Assembly: GCF_029869215.1 (NCBI RefSeq)
Contig: NZ_JARWPM010000422.1
Coordinates: 1-37,591, forward strand
Direction of reading: 5' to 3'
DNA from: Nocardia carnea
GTDB taxonomy: Bacteria; Actinomycetota; Actinomycetes; Mycobacteriales; Mycobacteriaceae
Length of the DNA stretch: 37,591 nt
In this document: one piece after another, positions 7,405-15,647 of the stretch
Layout of the letters: the number at the start of each line of letters is the position of its first letter
How positions within the stretch are numbered: position 1 is the stretch's first letter
Program-made: the position numbers and the translations under genes
Notes under the pieces: generated by a model
Database searches by the model: none
What the model was told of the DNA's origin: nothing
Seen by the model: the letters and a program-made list of their open reading frames with translations, nothing else

Positions 7405-7548
7405 GTGTCAGTCGAAGAATTCTGCCGACGCCTGTCCCGATTGACGGAAGGCACGGAAAATGCTGCACTCGGGCCACTCCGAGGGCTTCAGCTATTCGTC
7501 AGCCACTTCACAGCGAATGGTGTGGCCGGGTCTTTTGTTTTCTGGTAA
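7405..7548 (+). CDS. Doubtful small ORF (47 aa)
   Basis: A GTG at 7405 preceded by AAGGGG (8-nt spacing) opens a 47-codon frame, beginning MSVEEFCRRLSRLTEGTENA and ending AGSFVFW. The first half would be a charged helix. It lies in the 390-bp stretch between the peptide gene and the first XRE regulator. The rest of that stretch holds a 5-bp inverted repeat (AACTC/GAGTT, 7559-7572) and presumably the promoters for both neighbours. Coding evidence is only the ribosome-binding site and the frame. Confidence 0.25.
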   Translation: MSVEEFCRRLSRLTEGTENAALGPLRGLQLFVSHFTANGVAGSFVFW

Positions 7549-7633
7549 GAACGAGATCAACTCGGGGGAGTTAACCCTTCAAGGTAGCTCACAGTGAAGG
7601 TTCTACGGAAGACTGTAGTAGGAGGGGCTTGAC

Positions 7634-8464
7634 GTGAACCAGACAACGAACCCGGCTCGTGATCGGCGACGGCGCCCCGGTCGTGCGGCGCGCCCTGGCC
7701 GTGCTGAATCGGAGTTGCCTGACTTCGGCGGTTGGGTGCGCCGGGTCCGTGAACAGCGCCGCCTCACCCGGTCGCGTGCCGCCGGGCTTCTGCATGTCAG
7801 TACCGAGCTGCTCAAGAAGATCGAGTACGGCACCGTCGCGTGCTCTTCGGCGGTGCTGGACCATCTGGTCGTCGCCTACGACCTCGATCATGCCCAGCAG
7901 CGCCACACCCGCGACCTCGCTCAACCCGCGATCCCGTTGCCGCCGGTGTCGGAATTGCGTGCCCGCGCAGGCTCTCCCGAGCACCGCGCGAAACTGGCCT
8001 ACCTCGATCGACGTAACCTGGCCGGCGCCTACCTCGATCCCCTGTGGAACGTCGTCCTCGCCAACGACCGTTTCCGAGCAGAACTGCCCGACGTCGAGCA
8101 CTACCGCGACAACATCGCGTTATGGTTCTTCCACCCCGACTCTCCCACACCAACCGCCGAAGCCTTTGTCGTGCACTGGAACAGCACGGCCACCCACCTG
8201 GTCGCTTCCCTCCGCGGCGCATTCGGACGCCACCGCACAACCCCGGCTGCATTCACCCTCTACCAGCAGCTTCGTGACGCGCCTGCCTTCGCTCAGGCGT
8301 GGGACACCAGCCTCTCGGTCGCCTACGGCTTCCGAACCGAGCAACCCATCCTCGTGCACGACCCCGCCACCGGCGAGCCGTGCACCGCGCGAATCCACCT
8401 CGGCGCACAAGGCTCCCCCGATCTCCACTTCTTCCTCGCCTACCGCGACGGCCCGCCGTCCTGA
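7634..8464 (+). CDS. XRE-family regulator with MmyB-like ligand-binding domain (276 aa)
   Basis: The GTG at 7634 has AGGAGGGG upstream. After a basic, disordered N-terminus, residues ~28-85 form an XRE helix-turn-helix (FGGWVRRVREQRRLTRSRAA, VSTELLKKIEYG). The remainder matches the MmyB/MLTR ligand-binding domain: LAGAYLDPLWNVVLAN, NIALWFFHPDSP, a helix with LVASLRGAFGRH, and a C-terminal beta segment. This family binds a hydrophobic or small-molecule ligand, possibly a fatty acid in MmyB-type structures, and usually controls an adjacent gene. Here the next full gene is a second regulator of the same family. It may also control the divergent peptide gene. Confidence 0.85.
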   Translation: MNQTTNPARDRRRRPGRAARPGRAESELPDFGGWVRRVREQRRLTRSRAAGLLHVSTELLKKIEYGTVACSSAVLDHLVVAYDLDHAQQRHTRDLAQPAIPLPPVSELRARAGSPEHRAKLAYLDRRNLAGAYLDPLWNVVLANDRFRAELPDVEHYRDNIALWFFHPDSPTPTAEAFVVHWNSTATHLVASLRGAFGRHRTTPAAFTLYQQLRDAPAFAQAWDTSLSVAYGFRTEQPILVHDPATGEPCTARIHLGAQGSPDLHFFLAYRDGPPS

Positions 8465-8530
8465 CCGATCCGCACCCCAACCCCACCCGCCCGCGCCCAC
8501 CAACGGGACCGGTCGAACAGGAGTACACGA

Positions 8531-8638
8531 ATGGAAACCACGCTCACACCCGTCGATCACCATCGCCCCGCACCGGCACCCAGCCCTGCATGCCCGGCAG
8601 ACATCACCCACCTACTACCGCAGAGACGAGCGCGGTGA
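8531..8638 (+). CDS. Small leader ORF coupled to second XRE regulator (35 aa)
   Basis: The ATG at 8531 has a near-ideal ribosome-binding site (AGGAG, 7-nt spacing). Its TGA at 8636-8638 shares an A with the ATG of the next gene (TGATG), a classic coupling arrangement. The downstream gene has no clear site of its own, which supports real translation of this ORF. The peptide begins METTLTPVDHHRPAPAPSPA and ends with a basic LLPQRRAR tail. No family is recognised. It may only carry ribosomes to the regulator, or be a functional small protein. Confidence 0.5.
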   Translation: METTLTPVDHHRPAPAPSPACPADITHLLPQRRAR

Positions 8639-9411
8639 TGCCCAAGCTCCCCGTGCTCACCGGCATGCCCGACTTCCACGACTCGTTCGAATACCTACGA
8701 CACCAACATCATCTCTCCCGCGAAGCCGCCGCCCACGAAGCCAGGATCAGCGTCTCCTACCTCCACCAGATCATCCGGAAACGGACCATCCCCAGCTCCC
8801 GTGTCTTCGCCAACCTGGTCGACTGCTTCGACCTCGACACCTCGCAGCGACAGCACCTCTACGACCTGTGCCAACCGTCCGCCGACCTCCCAGCCGCTGC
8901 CGAACTCCGCCGCCACCTCACCGAAATCGGCGTCCACCACCACCTCGATCACCTCGACTCCTGCGAGATCGTGGCTGCCTACTTCGATCCCCTCCAGACC
9001 GTCCTGCACAGCAACCGCTTATTCCACCGCGTGATGCCCGGCCTCGCCGCAGCCGACGACAACATCCTTCTGTGGATACTGTCGACCGCCGGCCGCGACA
9101 ACATCGAGAACTGGGAAGACGAACTCCGCTACGTCGTCACACTCGTGCGCGCAGCAATGGGCCGATACCGCGACCTGCCCCGAGCACGAACGCTGTTCCG
9201 GACACTGCGAGCACACCCCGATTTCCGCCGTGTATGGGACTGCACCCCGATGCAGGTGACCTACCGCTGGTCTCGCCCGGCGCCGACCGGAATACGAATA
9301 CCCGGCGCCAACAAACACCTCTCCCTCAGCTTCGAAGTCGACGAATACAGCGCCTACCCCGACATCCTCATCACGCACGGCCTCTACAACACGCCCCCGA
9401 TCGCGTGCTGA
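8638..9411 (+). CDS. Second XRE-family regulator with MmyB-like domain (257 aa)
   Basis: The start at ATG 8638 (or GTG 8635) is set by the TGATG overlap with the small ORF upstream; longer frames upstream are antisense-like filler. An XRE helix-turn-helix lies at residues ~12-65 (DSFEYLRHQHHLSREAAAH, ISVSYLHQIIRKRTIPSS). The C-terminal two-thirds are a diverged MmyB/MLTR domain (CEIVAAYFDPLQTVLHSN, NILLWILSTAGRDNIENW). It shares architecture but limited sequence with the preceding regulator, so the pair looks like an old duplication with different ligand or DNA specificity. Confidence 0.8.
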   Translation: MPKLPVLTGMPDFHDSFEYLRHQHHLSREAAAHEARISVSYLHQIIRKRTIPSSRVFANLVDCFDLDTSQRQHLYDLCQPSADLPAAAELRRHLTEIGVHHHLDHLDSCEIVAAYFDPLQTVLHSNRLFHRVMPGLAAADDNILLWILSTAGRDNIENWEDELRYVVTLVRAAMGRYRDLPRARTLFRTLRAHPDFRRVWDCTPMQVTYRWSRPAPTGIRIPGANKHLSLSFEVDEYSAYPDILITHGLYNTPPIAC

Positions 9412-9435
9412 GAACATCAACCGAGCCCCCAGCCC

Positions 9436-9451
9436 TGCCGGGTCCCCGGCA
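9436..9451. terminator. Hairpin between convergent genes
   Basis: TGCCGGG and CCCGGCA pair around two bases, with further G/C pairing outside. It lies in the 61-bp gap between the regulator ending at 9411 and the phosphatase ending at 9473, and probably terminates transcription from both sides. Confidence 0.55.
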
Positions 9452-9472
9452 CGGGAGGGCGCCCGAATTGAT

Positions 9473-10132
9473 TCAACCAGCGCTGGCTCCGTCGACCTCG
9501 TTGAGATGGTTGAGGTCATTGCAGCGCAGAAGAACCCACCGGTAGCGGCTGGTTGAGCTTGTCCTGGTTCCTCGAACCAGGCGCTGTTGCCAATCGGTGA
9601 TCGAGGTCGGGCCGAGCTCGATCGATACATGCTCCACTGTGGGTGGTGCGCCGAGGAAGCTTTGCGTTGCGGCGACGATGTTCTGGCGGTGACAGACGAC
9701 GGCGACGGTTTCACCGGGGTGTCGGTCGGTGATGATGGCCAGTTCGTGGCTGACGCGGCTACTCAGTCTCGTCCACGGCTCCGCTCCTTCCGCCAAGGGG
9801 GTTTCCGGTTCGAGGGCGGGAGGCACGTCGCGGCGAGCCAGTACTTCGGCGAGGTATCGGCCCTCGGCGGTGCCGTAGTTCGGCCCTGGGAGTTCGGCGC
9901 GGAGCGGTACACCGAGTACGTGGGCAAGGTGTTCACCGGTCTGACGGGCGCGGGGCACGGTGGTCGTGTAAACGGTGGTCGTCCGCAGGTTTCGCTGTTC
10001 GGTGGCCAGGCGCTGGGCGAGGGCTCGGGCTTGGTTGTGGCCCAGTGGGGACAGGCCGCGGCAGGTTCGGGTGCTGGCGATGAGTCCGTGGTTGGCGGCA
10101 GCGCCGTGCCGTATGAGCAGCAGTCGGGTCAT
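9473..10132 (-). CDS. Histidine phosphatase (phosphoglycerate-mutase superfamily), 219 aa
   Basis: The ATG at 10132 overlaps the stop of the upstream ATP-grasp-like gene (ATGA). The branch-1 histidine phosphatase signature is intact: LLLIRHGAAAN gives the catalytic His9 in Arg-His-Gly; GTAEGRYL supplies the acidic proton donor; VAVVCHRQNI gives the second phosphate-pocket His. Its place as last gene of an operon with a glycosyltransferase and a possible ligase suggests a sugar-phosphate or similar pathway intermediate as substrate rather than glycolytic phosphoglycerate. The tail ends in Asn/Leu-rich LLRCNDLNHLNEVDG. Family call firm; substrate unknown. Confidence 0.85.
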   Translation of the reverse strand: MTRLLLIRHGAAANHGLIASTRTCRGLSPLGHNQARALAQRLATEQRNLRTTTVYTTTVPRARQTGEHLAHVLGVPLRAELPGPNYGTAEGRYLAEVLARRDVPPALEPETPLAEGAEPWTRLSSRVSHELAIITDRHPGETVAVVCHRQNIVAATQSFLGAPPTVEHVSIELGPTSITDWQQRLVRGTRTSSTSRYRWVLLRCNDLNHLNEVDGASAG

Positions 10133-11571
10133 CGTGGTTGTCCGGCGAGTGTGAGCCAGTGGGTCGCAGATCCGCCGTGCACCATTCGTGATTGGGGTGA
10201 GAGCAGCGCGTAGCCACCGATGTAGGAGCCGGCGGCGTAATAGGCGCCGTAGCGCAAGTACCCGGTGACCGGCCGGATTGCCCCGGAAGTGTCGGCGACG
10301 AGGTGGGTGTCTTTGCGGCTGTCGATGTAGTGCTGCACAACCCAGCCTGGTTCGGTCCGGCCGGTGAGGGCGGTGGCGGCTCGTTGCCGATATGCGCAAC
10401 GGCCGCGGTTCCCTGCGAGGACTTCGACCCCTTCGGCGCCAGTGGAGGTTCCGCGTTTGATCACGCGCCGGTGAAGGGAGTCCGTGGTGATGGGCTCGGT
10501 GGCCCCGCTGGCCCACTGGATCCGGCCATCAGCGACGATTCCGGTCGAGGCAAGAGCGGCGGTGAGGGTCGCATAGTCGCGTTCGCCGAGGTGGTGGCGA
10601 AGGTGCTGTGCGTAGGGGGCGGTGGCGATGAAGTACGGCCAGGCGTGGGATTCCATGTACATGTGCGGTCCGGGATAGCAGGAGAGATCACCACGGCCTG
10701 CGCGGATCAGCAGGTCGTTGATGGCCGCGCGTTCTTGGTCGCTGTGGCTGGGGTCGAGGTGTTTGGTGGTGGTGCGCGCTTGGCGAACCACCACCGGGGA
10801 GCCGTTATCGAGGGCGGAGAGGTTTTCGGCGTAGGTGAGCACGCCGCGCACTCGGCCGCGTCGGGTCAGGGAACGGGCGGCGGAGGTGACATCGGGTTCC
10901 AGGCCGTGCCCGCGGCGGACCACGAAATGCACCGTGTCGGCGCCGACGGTGGTCGCGTAGCGTTCACGCATCCGGTCGATCGGGTCGATGTCGTAGTGGT
11001 CGAGTGCGGCGAACTCGTCCCGGAGCTGGGGGTTGTCGGGCAGCAGGAGCCGGCGATGTAGTGCGGCGACTGCTGCGGTGGTGTGGGTCATTCCGGGCAT
11101 GAGGTTGATGTCCACGATCACCGGTTGCGGTCCCTCGGTGCTCTCGCGCAGAACGTAGTCCACACGGATCCAGTCCGCGATCGTGGCGGTGTCGCGGACG
11201 CGTGCCGAGAGCCCGAGGCTTTCGGCTTTTTCACCAGCGGAAACGAATGCTCGGGAGGTTTCGTCGGCCGGGATCAGGTCGGCGCACGTGGTCAGCGCCG
11301 CCCGTAGCAGCGGCCCGATCCGGCGAAGCCGGGCGGTGACACCGGTGGGTAGGACCACGTGGGTGAGCGCGGGCAGAATCGCCAGATCGAAATGGTCGCC
11401 GTGTGCAGCGAGCAGCGCGGGCTGATCCTGGTAGCGCCAGGCCCGCTCGGGATCGAGCCGGTAAACCGCGCGCTCACGCTGTGCGGCGGCGATATAGGCG
11501 CGCACTCTGTCCGGGTCGATCCGGGTCGCATCCCGCATCCAGTGCTCGGCAATTCCGGTGGCAGTGGTCAT
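10129..11571 (-). CDS. Probable ATP-grasp-like ligase (480 aa)
   Basis: The ATG at 11571 overlaps the glycosyltransferase stop (ATGA). No family is certain. Several features resemble circularly permuted ATP-grasp proteins of the glutathionylspermidine-synthase type: IADWIRVDYVLRE leading to PVIVDINLMPG (acid-Asn metal-binding look), RVIKRGTSTGAEGVEV as a glycine-rich nucleotide loop after a Lys, and WVVQHYIDSRKD leading to a Gly-rich IGGYALLS. If correct, it would join a carboxylate to an amine with ATP. Sitting between a DPM1-like glycosyltransferase and a phosphatase, it could add an amino acid or amine to a sugar or lipid carrier. Alternative: an uncharacterised family with a superficial match. 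Confidence 0.5.
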   Translation of the reverse strand: MTTATGIAEHWMRDATRIDPDRVRAYIAAAQRERAVYRLDPERAWRYQDQPALLAAHGDHFDLAILPALTHVVLPTGVTARLRRIGPLLRAALTTCADLIPADETSRAFVSAGEKAESLGLSARVRDTATIADWIRVDYVLRESTEGPQPVIVDINLMPGMTHTTAAVAALHRRLLLPDNPQLRDEFAALDHYDIDPIDRMRERYATTVGADTVHFVVRRGHGLEPDVTSAARSLTRRGRVRGVLTYAENLSALDNGSPVVVRQARTTTKHLDPSHSDQERAAINDLLIRAGRGDLSCYPGPHMYMESHAWPYFIATAPYAQHLRHHLGERDYATLTAALASTGIVADGRIQWASGATEPITTDSLHRRVIKRGTSTGAEGVEVLAGNRGRCAYRQRAATALTGRTEPGWVVQHYIDSRKDTHLVADTSGAIRPVTGYLRYGAYYAAGSYIGGYALLSPQSRMVHGGSATHWLTLAGQPR

Positions 11572-12305
11572 GACGCCGCACCCAGGGTGAGTCCGAGATC
11601 TGCGGCTACGGTCGACAGCACCGCGAGGTAGGTTCCTGCACGAGCGCAGCGGGCTGTGAGCTGGTCGGAGGCGTATTTGGTGGTCATCCGGGCGGTGCCC
11701 GCGTAGATCTGCGGATGCGGGATCTCGGCGATGGCCGCACCGGCGTGAGCGGCCCGGCAGAGCAGCTCGAGAGTCAATCCATACCCGGTAGTGGTCAGAT
11801 GCGGCAGGAGTTCGCCGGCGAGTTCGGCGCGTAACGCCCAGAACCCGGAGATCACATCGGTGAGCTGGAGCCCAGTGAGCTGGTGCACGAGATGGCGCAT
11901 CGATTCGGTGAGCAGCAGCCGGTCGACCGGTCCGGGGGCCGGCGCTGGTGAGGACGGGTGGAATCGCGAGCCGATCACCACATCGGCGCCGTGGTGAAGT
12001 GCCTCGGCGGCGGCGGGCAGGTACCTCGGATCATGCTGGCCGTCGCCATCGAGGCGGTAGATCTCCTGAGCTCCGCGGTCGAGGGCTGCGGCCAGACCGA
12101 ACCGCACCACCGCCCCGTTGCCGGTCGAGCCCTGGCCGGGCACCTCGAGCACCTGGACACGAGGCGGCAACTCACCCAAGACCCCATTTCCGCCGTCGTC
12201 GAGGACGAGGACATCGGCCTCGAGGCAGTCGGGGACGGCTGCCGCTACTGCCCCGACGGTCTCGGGCTCGTGGTGAGCGGGGATGATGACAACTCGGTGG
12301 GGCAC
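11568..12305 (-). CDS. Family-2 glycosyltransferase, DPM1-like
   Basis: The GTG at 12305 is preferred because TGGAG lies 7 nt before it; an in-frame ATG at 12317 lacks a ribosome-binding site. The protein has the GT-A fold order: N-terminal VVIIPAHHEPETVGAVAAAV, nucleotide-sugar site VLVLDDGGNG, donor/metal motif YRLDGDGQHDPRYLPA, acceptor-loop VVIGSRFH and ISGFWALRAE. This matches polyprenyl-phosphate sugar transferases (dolichol-P-mannose synthase type), without C-terminal membrane helices. It probably moves a sugar from a nucleotide carrier to a lipid phosphate or small acceptor. It is first in the operon with the ATP-grasp-like and phosphatase genes and is divergent from the GlmM-like gene 84 bp away, which suggests joint regulation. 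Confidence 0.85.
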   Translation of the reverse strand: MPHRVVIIPAHHEPETVGAVAAAVPDCLEADVLVLDDGGNGVLGELPPRVQVLEVPGQGSTGNGAVVRFGLAAALDRGAQEIYRLDGDGQHDPRYLPAAAEALHHGADVVIGSRFHPSSPAPAPGPVDRLLLTESMRHLVHQLTGLQLTDVISGFWALRAELAGELLPHLTTTGYGLTLELLCRAAHAGAAIAEIPHPQIYAGTARMTTKYASDQLTARCARAGTYLAVLSTVAADLGLTLGAAS

Positions 12306-12389
12306 GGCGGGCTCCATTCGTTCGAGGGGCAGGGCAGGTATCGGTGTGGCGTAGGCTCGCCGCGCCAGCAACCGATGAGAGAGGTGTTG

Positions 12390-13721
12390 ATGAGTCGCCG
12401 CTATTTCGGGACCGACGGGGTCCGTGGCAGGGTCGGAGAATTCCCGCTGACCAGCGATTTCGCGATGAGATTGGCCTCGGCGACGGCCCAGGTGCTCGAT
12501 CTGGCCGGACAGTGTGCAGTGATCGGGCACGACACCCGGGAATCGGCGCCGATGTTCGAGGCCGCGCTCACCGCCGGGTTCCTGGCTTCCGGTGTCGATG
12601 TCCGCACGGTCGGGGCGCTGCCGACCCCGGCGATCTCGCACATGGTCACCACGACCGGCGCGGCACTGGGCACCGTGATCAGCGCCAGCCACAACCCCGC
12701 CTCCGATAACGGCATCAAGTTCTTCGACCGCACGGGCGGCAAGCTCAGCGATGCCACCGAGATCAGCATCGAAAACGCTCTCGACGACCCGGTGAAGACC
12801 CTCGCCTCCCCGCAGCTCGGCCAGCTCACAGCACTCGACGACGCCCTCGACCGCTACGGCCGGTTCTGCACCGGCCTGCTGCCCGCCACCGCCGATATCT
12901 CGCAGCTGCAGGTGGTCGTCGACTGCGCCAACGGCGCGACCGCGCAGGTGGCCCCGCAGGTATTGGGCGACCTGGTCAAAGACGTGACCGCGATCGGCGC
13001 TACACCGACCGGCGCCAACATCAACCAGGGCTGCGGGTCGACCGCCCCGCAACTGTTGCAGGACACCGTCGTCGCCCAGAACGCCGACCTCGGCATCGCC
13101 TTCGATGGGGATGGTGACCGGCTGCTGATGGTCGACCACACCGGTGCGCTGATCGACGGCGACCAGCTGCTCTACGTCCTCGCCACCCACCGCCACGCTG
13201 CCGGTGAACTGCGCGGCCCGGTGGTCGGCACCGTCATGACCAACATGGGACTCGAAGAAGCGTTGCGCTCCCACGGAATCGAGCTGGTGCGCGCCAAAGT
13301 CGGCGACCGCTACGTCCTGGAGACCCTCGCCGACCGCGGCGGCGTCCTCGGCGGCGAAGCCTCCGGACATCTGCTGATGCTCGACAAAACCCCCACCGGA
13401 GACGCCCTGGCCGCGGCCATCACCGTCCTCGGGGTTCTCGCCACCACCGGGTCCTCCCTCGCCGAACTCGCCGCCGGGATGCCCCGCTACCTGCAAGTAC
13501 TCGAAAGCGTGCGGGTACCAGCACATTTCGATTTGACCAACGAACCAGACGTCGCCGCAGCCACCGAGGCCGCCACCCGCCGCCTCGGTGACGCCGGCCG
13601 AATCGTGCTGCGCGCCTCGGGCACCGAACCCGTGATCCGGGTCATGGTGGAAGGCCGTGACGAGCCGCTGGTGCGCGAGCTGGCGGCCGAACTCATCGCA
13701 AGCATCGAAGCGGTCGCCTGA
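12390..13721 (+). CDS. glmM: Phosphoglucosamine mutase (GlmM-like), 443 aa
   Basis: Start ATG 12390 (GAGAGG upstream) gives the family's usual N-terminus RRYFGTDGVRG. Near-normal length and all signatures are present: phosphoserine loop ISASHNP (Ser100), metal loop DGDGDR (239-244), sugar-binding GGEASGH and C-terminal phosphate-binding RASGTEP. It converts glucosamine-6-phosphate to glucosamine-1-phosphate, the precursor of UDP-GlcNAc. Here it lies among glycosyltransferase and nucleotide-sugar dehydrogenase genes, not beside ribosomal or glmS genes, so it may be an extra copy dedicated to this pathway; that needs the rest of the genome. It ends 4 bp from the convergent dehydrogenase gene. 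Confidence 0.9.
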   Translation: MSRRYFGTDGVRGRVGEFPLTSDFAMRLASATAQVLDLAGQCAVIGHDTRESAPMFEAALTAGFLASGVDVRTVGALPTPAISHMVTTTGAALGTVISASHNPASDNGIKFFDRTGGKLSDATEISIENALDDPVKTLASPQLGQLTALDDALDRYGRFCTGLLPATADISQLQVVVDCANGATAQVAPQVLGDLVKDVTAIGATPTGANINQGCGSTAPQLLQDTVVAQNADLGIAFDGDGDRLLMVDHTGALIDGDQLLYVLATHRHAAGELRGPVVGTVMTNMGLEEALRSHGIELVRAKVGDRYVLETLADRGGVLGGEASGHLLMLDKTPTGDALAAAITVLGVLATTGSSLAELAAGMPRYLQVLESVRVPAHFDLTNEPDVAAATEAATRRLGDAGRIVLRASGTEPVIRVMVEGRDEPLVRELAAELIASIEAVA

Positions 13722-13725
13722 ACCA

Positions 13726-14973
13726 CTACAGCACTTCCACATTGGCACGACCTGCCAGGCATCCACGAGCATCGAACACATACCGGGCCTCGGCGATCAT
13801 CTCCAGGTCGACGCAGCTGTGATCGACCAGAACGACCACAACATCGGCAGCCTGGATCATCGCCGCGGTCAACTCGCCGGTGACATCGGCTCTGTCCGCC
13901 GCCACAAGGGGGTCATATACCTGCACGTTGATGCCGTGGGCGCGGAGCGCGGCGACCACCTGGATCGCGCAGGACTCGCGTGTATCGGCGACATCGCGCT
14001 TGTAGGTGATCCCGATCGCCAGCACCCGCGCACCGGCGGGCCGATGGCCACGAGCAGCCAACCCGGCCACGATCCGGCCAGCGACCCAGCCCGGCATCCG
14101 CGCATTCACCTCATCGGCGGCCTCCACCACCGCCGCGACCCCACCGGTCTGCCGGATACACCACGTGAGGTATTTGGTATCGACGGGTAGACAATGGCCT
14201 CCCGCACCCGCGGAGGGCGTGAACGGCATATAGCCGTAGGGTTTGGTGGCTGCCAGTCGCACCGCTTCCCACATATCGACACCCAGTGCGCCCGCGTGCT
14301 GGGTGAGTTCGTTGACCAAACTCACGTTCACCAGCCGGAACACATTCTCAAGCAGTTTCGAGAACTCCGCAGTCCGGATATCCGGCGCGACGACCACCGT
14401 CTCGACCAATGCAGCCCAGAACCCGGCCACCTGCTGCAACGAGGCAGCGTCGATCCCGGACACCACCTTCGGCACAGCCGCCATCCCCGCCAGCCCATCA
14501 CCTGGATTGATTCGCTCCGGCGAATACCCCACCGCGAAATCGGCACCGGCGCGCAACCCAGACGTTTCCAGCAGCGGAACCACGACCTCCTCGGTCGTAC
14601 CCGGCCAGGTCGTGGATTCCAGGATCACCGTTGCACCAGGGCGCAGGTGTACGGCCAGCGCCTTCGCCGCCGATTCCACGTAGCTCAAATCCGGTTCACC
14701 GGCCAGCGCCGGGGTCGGCACCGCGATCACCGCAATATCGAACCCACGCAACTCATCCTCATCCGCATTCACCCGATACAAACCCGACTGCAACGACGCC
14801 TGCAACCGGGCATCCGGTACATCCCCGATAAACGAGCGGCCCGCACGGAGCCGCGCAACCCGGTCAGCATCGACGTCATATCCGGTCACCTCGAAACCAC
14901 GCGCAACGGCGAGCATCGCCACTGGCAACCCCACATATCCCTGACCGACAACGACAACACGCTGGGACTTCAC
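13726..14973 (-). CDS. UDP-sugar (UDP-ManNAc/Glc-type) dehydrogenase, 415 aa
   Basis: The GTG at 14973 has a strong AAGGAG site 7 nt upstream and starts directly with the Rossmann fold (VVVVGQGYVGLPVAMLAVA). Other hallmarks: VIAVPTPA, ESTTWPGTTEE, YSPERINPGDG, ENVFRLVNVSLVNELTQHA and the catalytic cysteine motif GGHCLPVDTKYL (Cys261), then a C-terminal UDP-binding domain with GITYKRDVADTRES. The enzyme oxidises the C6 alcohol of a UDP-hexose to a carboxylate in two NAD-dependent steps. WecC-type features (SPERINPGD) favour a UDP-N-acetylhexosamine substrate. It is last in the operon starting at the P450s and could supply a uronic-acid sugar to the nearby glycosyltransferase. The 158-bp gap downstream of the lipoprotein gene may hold its own promoter. 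Confidence 0.88.
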   Translation of the reverse strand: MKSQRVVVVGQGYVGLPVAMLAVARGFEVTGYDVDADRVARLRAGRSFIGDVPDARLQASLQSGLYRVNADEDELRGFDIAVIAVPTPALAGEPDLSYVESAAKALAVHLRPGATVILESTTWPGTTEEVVVPLLETSGLRAGADFAVGYSPERINPGDGLAGMAAVPKVVSGIDAASLQQVAGFWAALVETVVVAPDIRTAEFSKLLENVFRLVNVSLVNELTQHAGALGVDMWEAVRLAATKPYGYMPFTPSAGAGGHCLPVDTKYLTWCIRQTGGVAAVVEAADEVNARMPGWVAGRIVAGLAARGHRPAGARVLAIGITYKRDVADTRESCAIQVVAALRAHGINVQVYDPLVAADRADVTGELTAAMIQAADVVVVLVDHSCVDLEMIAEARYVFDARGCLAGRANVEVL

Positions 14974-15131
14974 AGCGACACTCCTTGAAAACGACGGCGC
15001 GGCGACAGAAAGGCCCAGACGGATACACCCCCGATGAGGGGACTCGGCGCAGTGTCCGAGGTCGTTACGCCGGTTACCCATCCACAACCACCGACGACGG
15101 GCGGCCCGCGCCAACCGTGCAACGCTCCCAT

Positions 15132-15647
15132 TCAGTGATCGAGGCATAATCCACTCACATCGCTGGGGGCACCGCGGGGACCGTATAGACCTGGATGCGT
15201 TGTGGCTGCGGAACCGGGCTGTGATTGTCGGCGGGGCTGTCGGTGCGTCCCAGCATTCAAACCGGCGGCCAGCGTCTCGTAGCGTCGCCCTAAGTCCACG
15301 AACGCCGGAGCCAGCGGGCAGTTTCCAAGCTCGGGTCGCCAGGTGTCGAGCATGACTTCGCCCGGGACCTGCTGGACCAGTTCGACGTTCCAGCGCTGCG
15401 CTCCGTCGGTGGCGGCTGGAGCGGGAGTCACGTGGACGCAGTAGCGGGTACCAAGGAGTAGCGAGTCGATCCCGGCCTGGATATCGACCGAGGAGTCTGG
15501 TGTGGCGAGCGGGGCGGTGTGATGAGTGAGTCGCGGCGTCTCGCCGGTGCCGGACCGGTGCAGCGAGGTGGCGCAGGCCAGGGCAACGAGCGCGGTCAGC
15601 GCGGCAACAGTTGCCAGCGCAACTCTGATGTGGTGCAGGGAAATCAC
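15132..15647 (-). CDS. Small lipoprotein-like or signal-anchored protein (171 aa)
   Basis: The GTG at 15647 has GAGGAG 5 nt upstream and overlaps the stop of a small upstream frame by 4 bp. The N-terminus is an export signal (VALATVAALTALVAL) ending in ALAC, an acceptable lipobox, so the mature protein may be lipid-anchored at Cys. The exported part has a conserved-looking core (GIDSLLLGTRYCVHVTPAP, WNVELVQQVPGEVML) and several cysteines, and a Gln/Pro/Arg-rich tail. No enzyme motif is seen. It is unusual for a nucleotide-sugar operon and may bind the final product outside the cell. Confidence 0.65.
   Translation of the reverse strand: MISLHHIRVALATVAALTALVALACATSLHRSGTGETPRLTHHTAPLATPDSSVDIQAGIDSLLLGTRYCVHVTPAPAATDGAQRWNVELVQQVPGEVMLDTWRPELGNCPLAPAFVDLGRRYETLAAGLNAGTHRQPRRQSQPGSAATTHPGLYGPRGAPSDVSGLCLDH

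Noticed and set aside
7659..9545. Long plus-strand frame overlapping both XRE regulators in another frame
   Set aside because: Ser/Pro/Arg-rich translation typical of an out-of-frame reading of GC-rich genes; the regulators have clear domains.
11568..13781. Long minus-strand frame running through glmM into the glycosyltransferase
   Set aside because: Only the part from about 12305 downward encodes the glycosyltransferase; the rest is antisense to glmM.
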